From positions 1 to 38,190 of the IMG/VR virus record IMGVR_UViG_3300046457_000388: a stretch of DNA of 38,190 bases; one strand, 5' to 3'. Positions 37,256 to 38,190 of this stretch are shown here, piece after piece. A program made the position numbers and the translations under genes. The stretch is from a virus. The notes under the pieces are model-generated. The model was given only the letters and a program-made list of their open reading frames with translations. It had not been told where the DNA came from and searched no databases. The stretch's first letter is position 1, and each line of letters starts with the position of its first letter.

Positions 37256-37678
37256 ATGAATTTCACAGAGAAAGACCGCGATGTCCTTGCTCGTACACTG
37301 TGGGGTGAAGCTCGCGGTGAAAGCCTCATCGGCCAGATCGCTGTGGCCTGTACCATCCGCAACCGCGTGAACGATGGCAAGACCAAGTCGTGGTGGGGGG
37401 AGGGCTATGCCGGTGTGTGCCAGAAGCCATACCAGTTCAGCTGTTGGAACAGAAACGACCCGAATTTCGCCTACCTGATTGGCGCCAAGCAGATCCCGTT
37501 CCGTGAGCTCGCGCAAGCGCGGATTGCCGCTGACCAGGTGATTGATGGGAAGGTGACTGATCCCACTGGCGGCGCCACGCACTATTACGCGACCACCATC
37601 AAGGCGCCGGCCTGGGCGACGAAAGCAAAACAGACCCTCAAGCTGGGCGGCCATGTTTTCTTCAGGAACGTGCCATGA
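37256..37678 (+). CDS. Endolysin, SleB-type cell wall hydrolase
   Basis: A 140-residue enzyme of the cell wall hydrolase (SleB/Hydrolase_2) family, which cleaves the peptidoglycan glycan strand. The conserved LARTLWGEARGESLIGQIA contains the likely catalytic Glu of WGEARGE; VACTIRNRV and QFSCWN, FRELAQARIAADQVIDG, and THYYATTIKAPAWA are the other family motifs. No signal peptide is seen, so it needs the holin for release. TTGGAGA precedes the ATG. It overlaps Rz by 4 bp. Confidence 0.92.
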   Translation: MNFTEKDRDVLARTLWGEARGESLIGQIAVACTIRNRVNDGKTKSWWGEGYAGVCQKPYQFSCWNRNDPNFAYLIGAKQIPFRELAQARIAADQVIDGKVTDPTGGATHYYATTIKAPAWATKAKQTLKLGGHVFFRNVP

Positions 37679-38190
37679 AACCGATCTGGCTGCGGGTCCT
37701 TCCTTACATCGCTGCACTGACTCTGATGGCCGGGGCGCTGTTTGCCGCCTACCACCATGGCGTCACGGTCACGGATGAAAAGTGGCAGTCGGAATGGAAT
37801 GCCCGCGACACCCGAGACGCCGAGGCGAGGGCGCTCAATGAGGCCGCCGAGCGCACCAGGGAACAGGCCTACCAACGGTCAATCAACAAGGCGGTGCAAG
37901 ATGGGCAACGAAACATCGATCAAGCAATGGCTGATGCTGCTGCCACTCGCGCTTCTGCTGACAGCGTGCAGCTCGCCGCCGACAACCTTGCCCGTCGACT
38001 CGCAGCCAGTGAAGCCAGCGGCCATTCCTGCACTGCCGCCGCAAGCAAGGCAGCTGCCCGCGCCGCAATGGTGCTTGCCGACGTGTTCAAGCGCGCTGAC
38101 CAGCGAGCGGGCGACCTGGCTGCAATTGCTGACCAAGCCAGAGCCCGGGGACTGACCTGTGAGCAGGCGTATGTCGGTCTTGCGAAATAG
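37675..38190 (+). CDS. Rz-like i-spanin (DUF2514)
   Basis: A 171-residue inner-membrane spanin with an N-terminal signal-anchor (LRVLPYIAALTLMAGALFAA) and a long periplasmic helical region with Ala/Glu/Arg heptads (ERTREQAYQRSINKAVQDGQ), including a C-terminal pair of cysteines. It matches the DUF2514 family of Rz proteins. It connects to the Rz1 lipoprotein to fuse inner and outer membranes in the final lysis step. The ATG overlaps the endolysin stop. The gene ends exactly at the window edge (TAG). Confidence 0.9.
   Translation: MKPIWLRVLPYIAALTLMAGALFAAYHHGVTVTDEKWQSEWNARDTRDAEARALNEAAERTREQAYQRSINKAVQDGQRNIDQAMADAAATRASADSVQLAADNLARRLAASEASGHSCTAAASKAAARAAMVLADVFKRADQRAGDLAAIADQARARGLTCEQAYVGLAK
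37901..38155 (+). CDS. Rz1-like outer-membrane lipoprotein (o-spanin), nested in Rz
   Basis: An 84-residue protein encoded wholly inside Rz in another frame from ATG 37901. It has a basic start, a hydrophobic signal (LMLLPLALLLTACSSPP) with lipobox LTAC and Cys lipidation, then a Pro-rich mature region (PVKPAAIPALPPQARQLPAP), exactly the Rz1 pattern. GGTG lies 7 bp upstream. Out-of-frame embedding of Rz1 is a known spanin architecture, so the frame is highly credible. Confidence 0.85.
   Translation: MGNETSIKQWLMLLPLALLLTACSSPPTTLPVDSQPVKPAAIPALPPQARQLPAPQWCLPTCSSALTSERATWLQLLTKPEPGD

Larger units (their letters stand above)
263..38190. mobile_element. Prophage, lambda-like control and head with P2-like contractile tail (right end missing)
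   Basis: From just after the tRNA to the window edge the genes are phage functions in a standard order: integrase, excisionase, leftward early genes, repressor/Cro, replication, antiterminator, holin, terminase, head, contractile tail, endolysin and spanins. All core head, tail, replication, integration and lysis genes are open, so the prophage may be functional. The terminase, portal and W-like genes are lambda-type, while the tail genes follow P2/Mu-type baseplate and sheath families. The right boundary is outside the window. Confidence 0.93.

Noticed and set aside
1-38190. CRISPR arrays, insertion sequences or further RNA genes
   Set aside because: No regularly spaced repeat-spacer arrays, transposase genes or additional tRNA folds were seen; the regular repeats found are inside the tape measure gene or near attL.

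Overview
The window holds most of a temperate phage genome integrated at the 3' end of a tRNA-Pro(GGG) gene, very probably in a Pseudomonas of the fluorescens/putida type. This rests on the high GC content, DUF1654- and DUF2514-type proteins, the ASCH/LuxR-HTH early genes, and a host gene fragment at bases 1-96 that looks like the end of the MerR-family regulator lying between ihfA and tRNA-Pro in pseudomonads. The prophage begins inside the tRNA and runs past the right edge; the window stops exactly at the end of the Rz-like gene, so attR is not visible.

Left arm (about 300-8260): a leftward early/lysogeny operon read from a lambda PL-like promoter near 8216-8244. It contains a possible 37-codon first gene, a LuxR-type HTH protein, small unknown proteins, an orphan cytosine-C5 methyltransferase, an unknown 232-residue protein, an ASCH protein, an 18-codon ORF, excisionase and a lambda-type integrase. 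Two visibly AT-rich rightward cassettes (3377-4046, possibly to 4430, and 5413-6072) interrupt it and look like later acquisitions. Control region (8200-10840): a CI-like S24 repressor and a Cro-like protein are separated by three operator-like sites, and two more sites lie at the PL-like promoter, all about 25 bp apart within each cluster. An uncharacterised gene sits directly behind cI, in the position of lambda rexAB.

Rightward early region (10840-15540): small ORFs, an O-like initiator with iteron-like repeats, a DnaB-type helicase, a second complete tyrosine recombinase, a zinc-ribbon protein and a Q-type antiterminator. A membrane-anchored accessory protein followed by tandem terminators lies between Q and the holin.

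Late region (16200-38190): holin, an unknown possibly Z-like protein, a cos-like region, small and large terminase (Nu1/GpA), a W-like connector, portal, a prohead protease/major capsid fusion, DUF2190 and head-tail joining proteins. A P2-type contractile tail follows: V, W, J, I, fibre H, fibre assembly G, sheath, tube, E with an out-of-frame E' extension, tape measure, U, X and D. Endolysin and nested Rz/Rz1 spanins close the window. The phage is therefore a mosaic: lambda-like control and head, P2-like tail, and lysis genes split to the two ends of the late operon. Repeated terminator hairpins inside the late operon fit a need for Q antitermination. The most promising uncharacterised elements are the rex-position gene, the AT-rich cassettes, three copies of an identical 14-bp palindrome, and the unusual frameshift arrangement of the tail chaperone.
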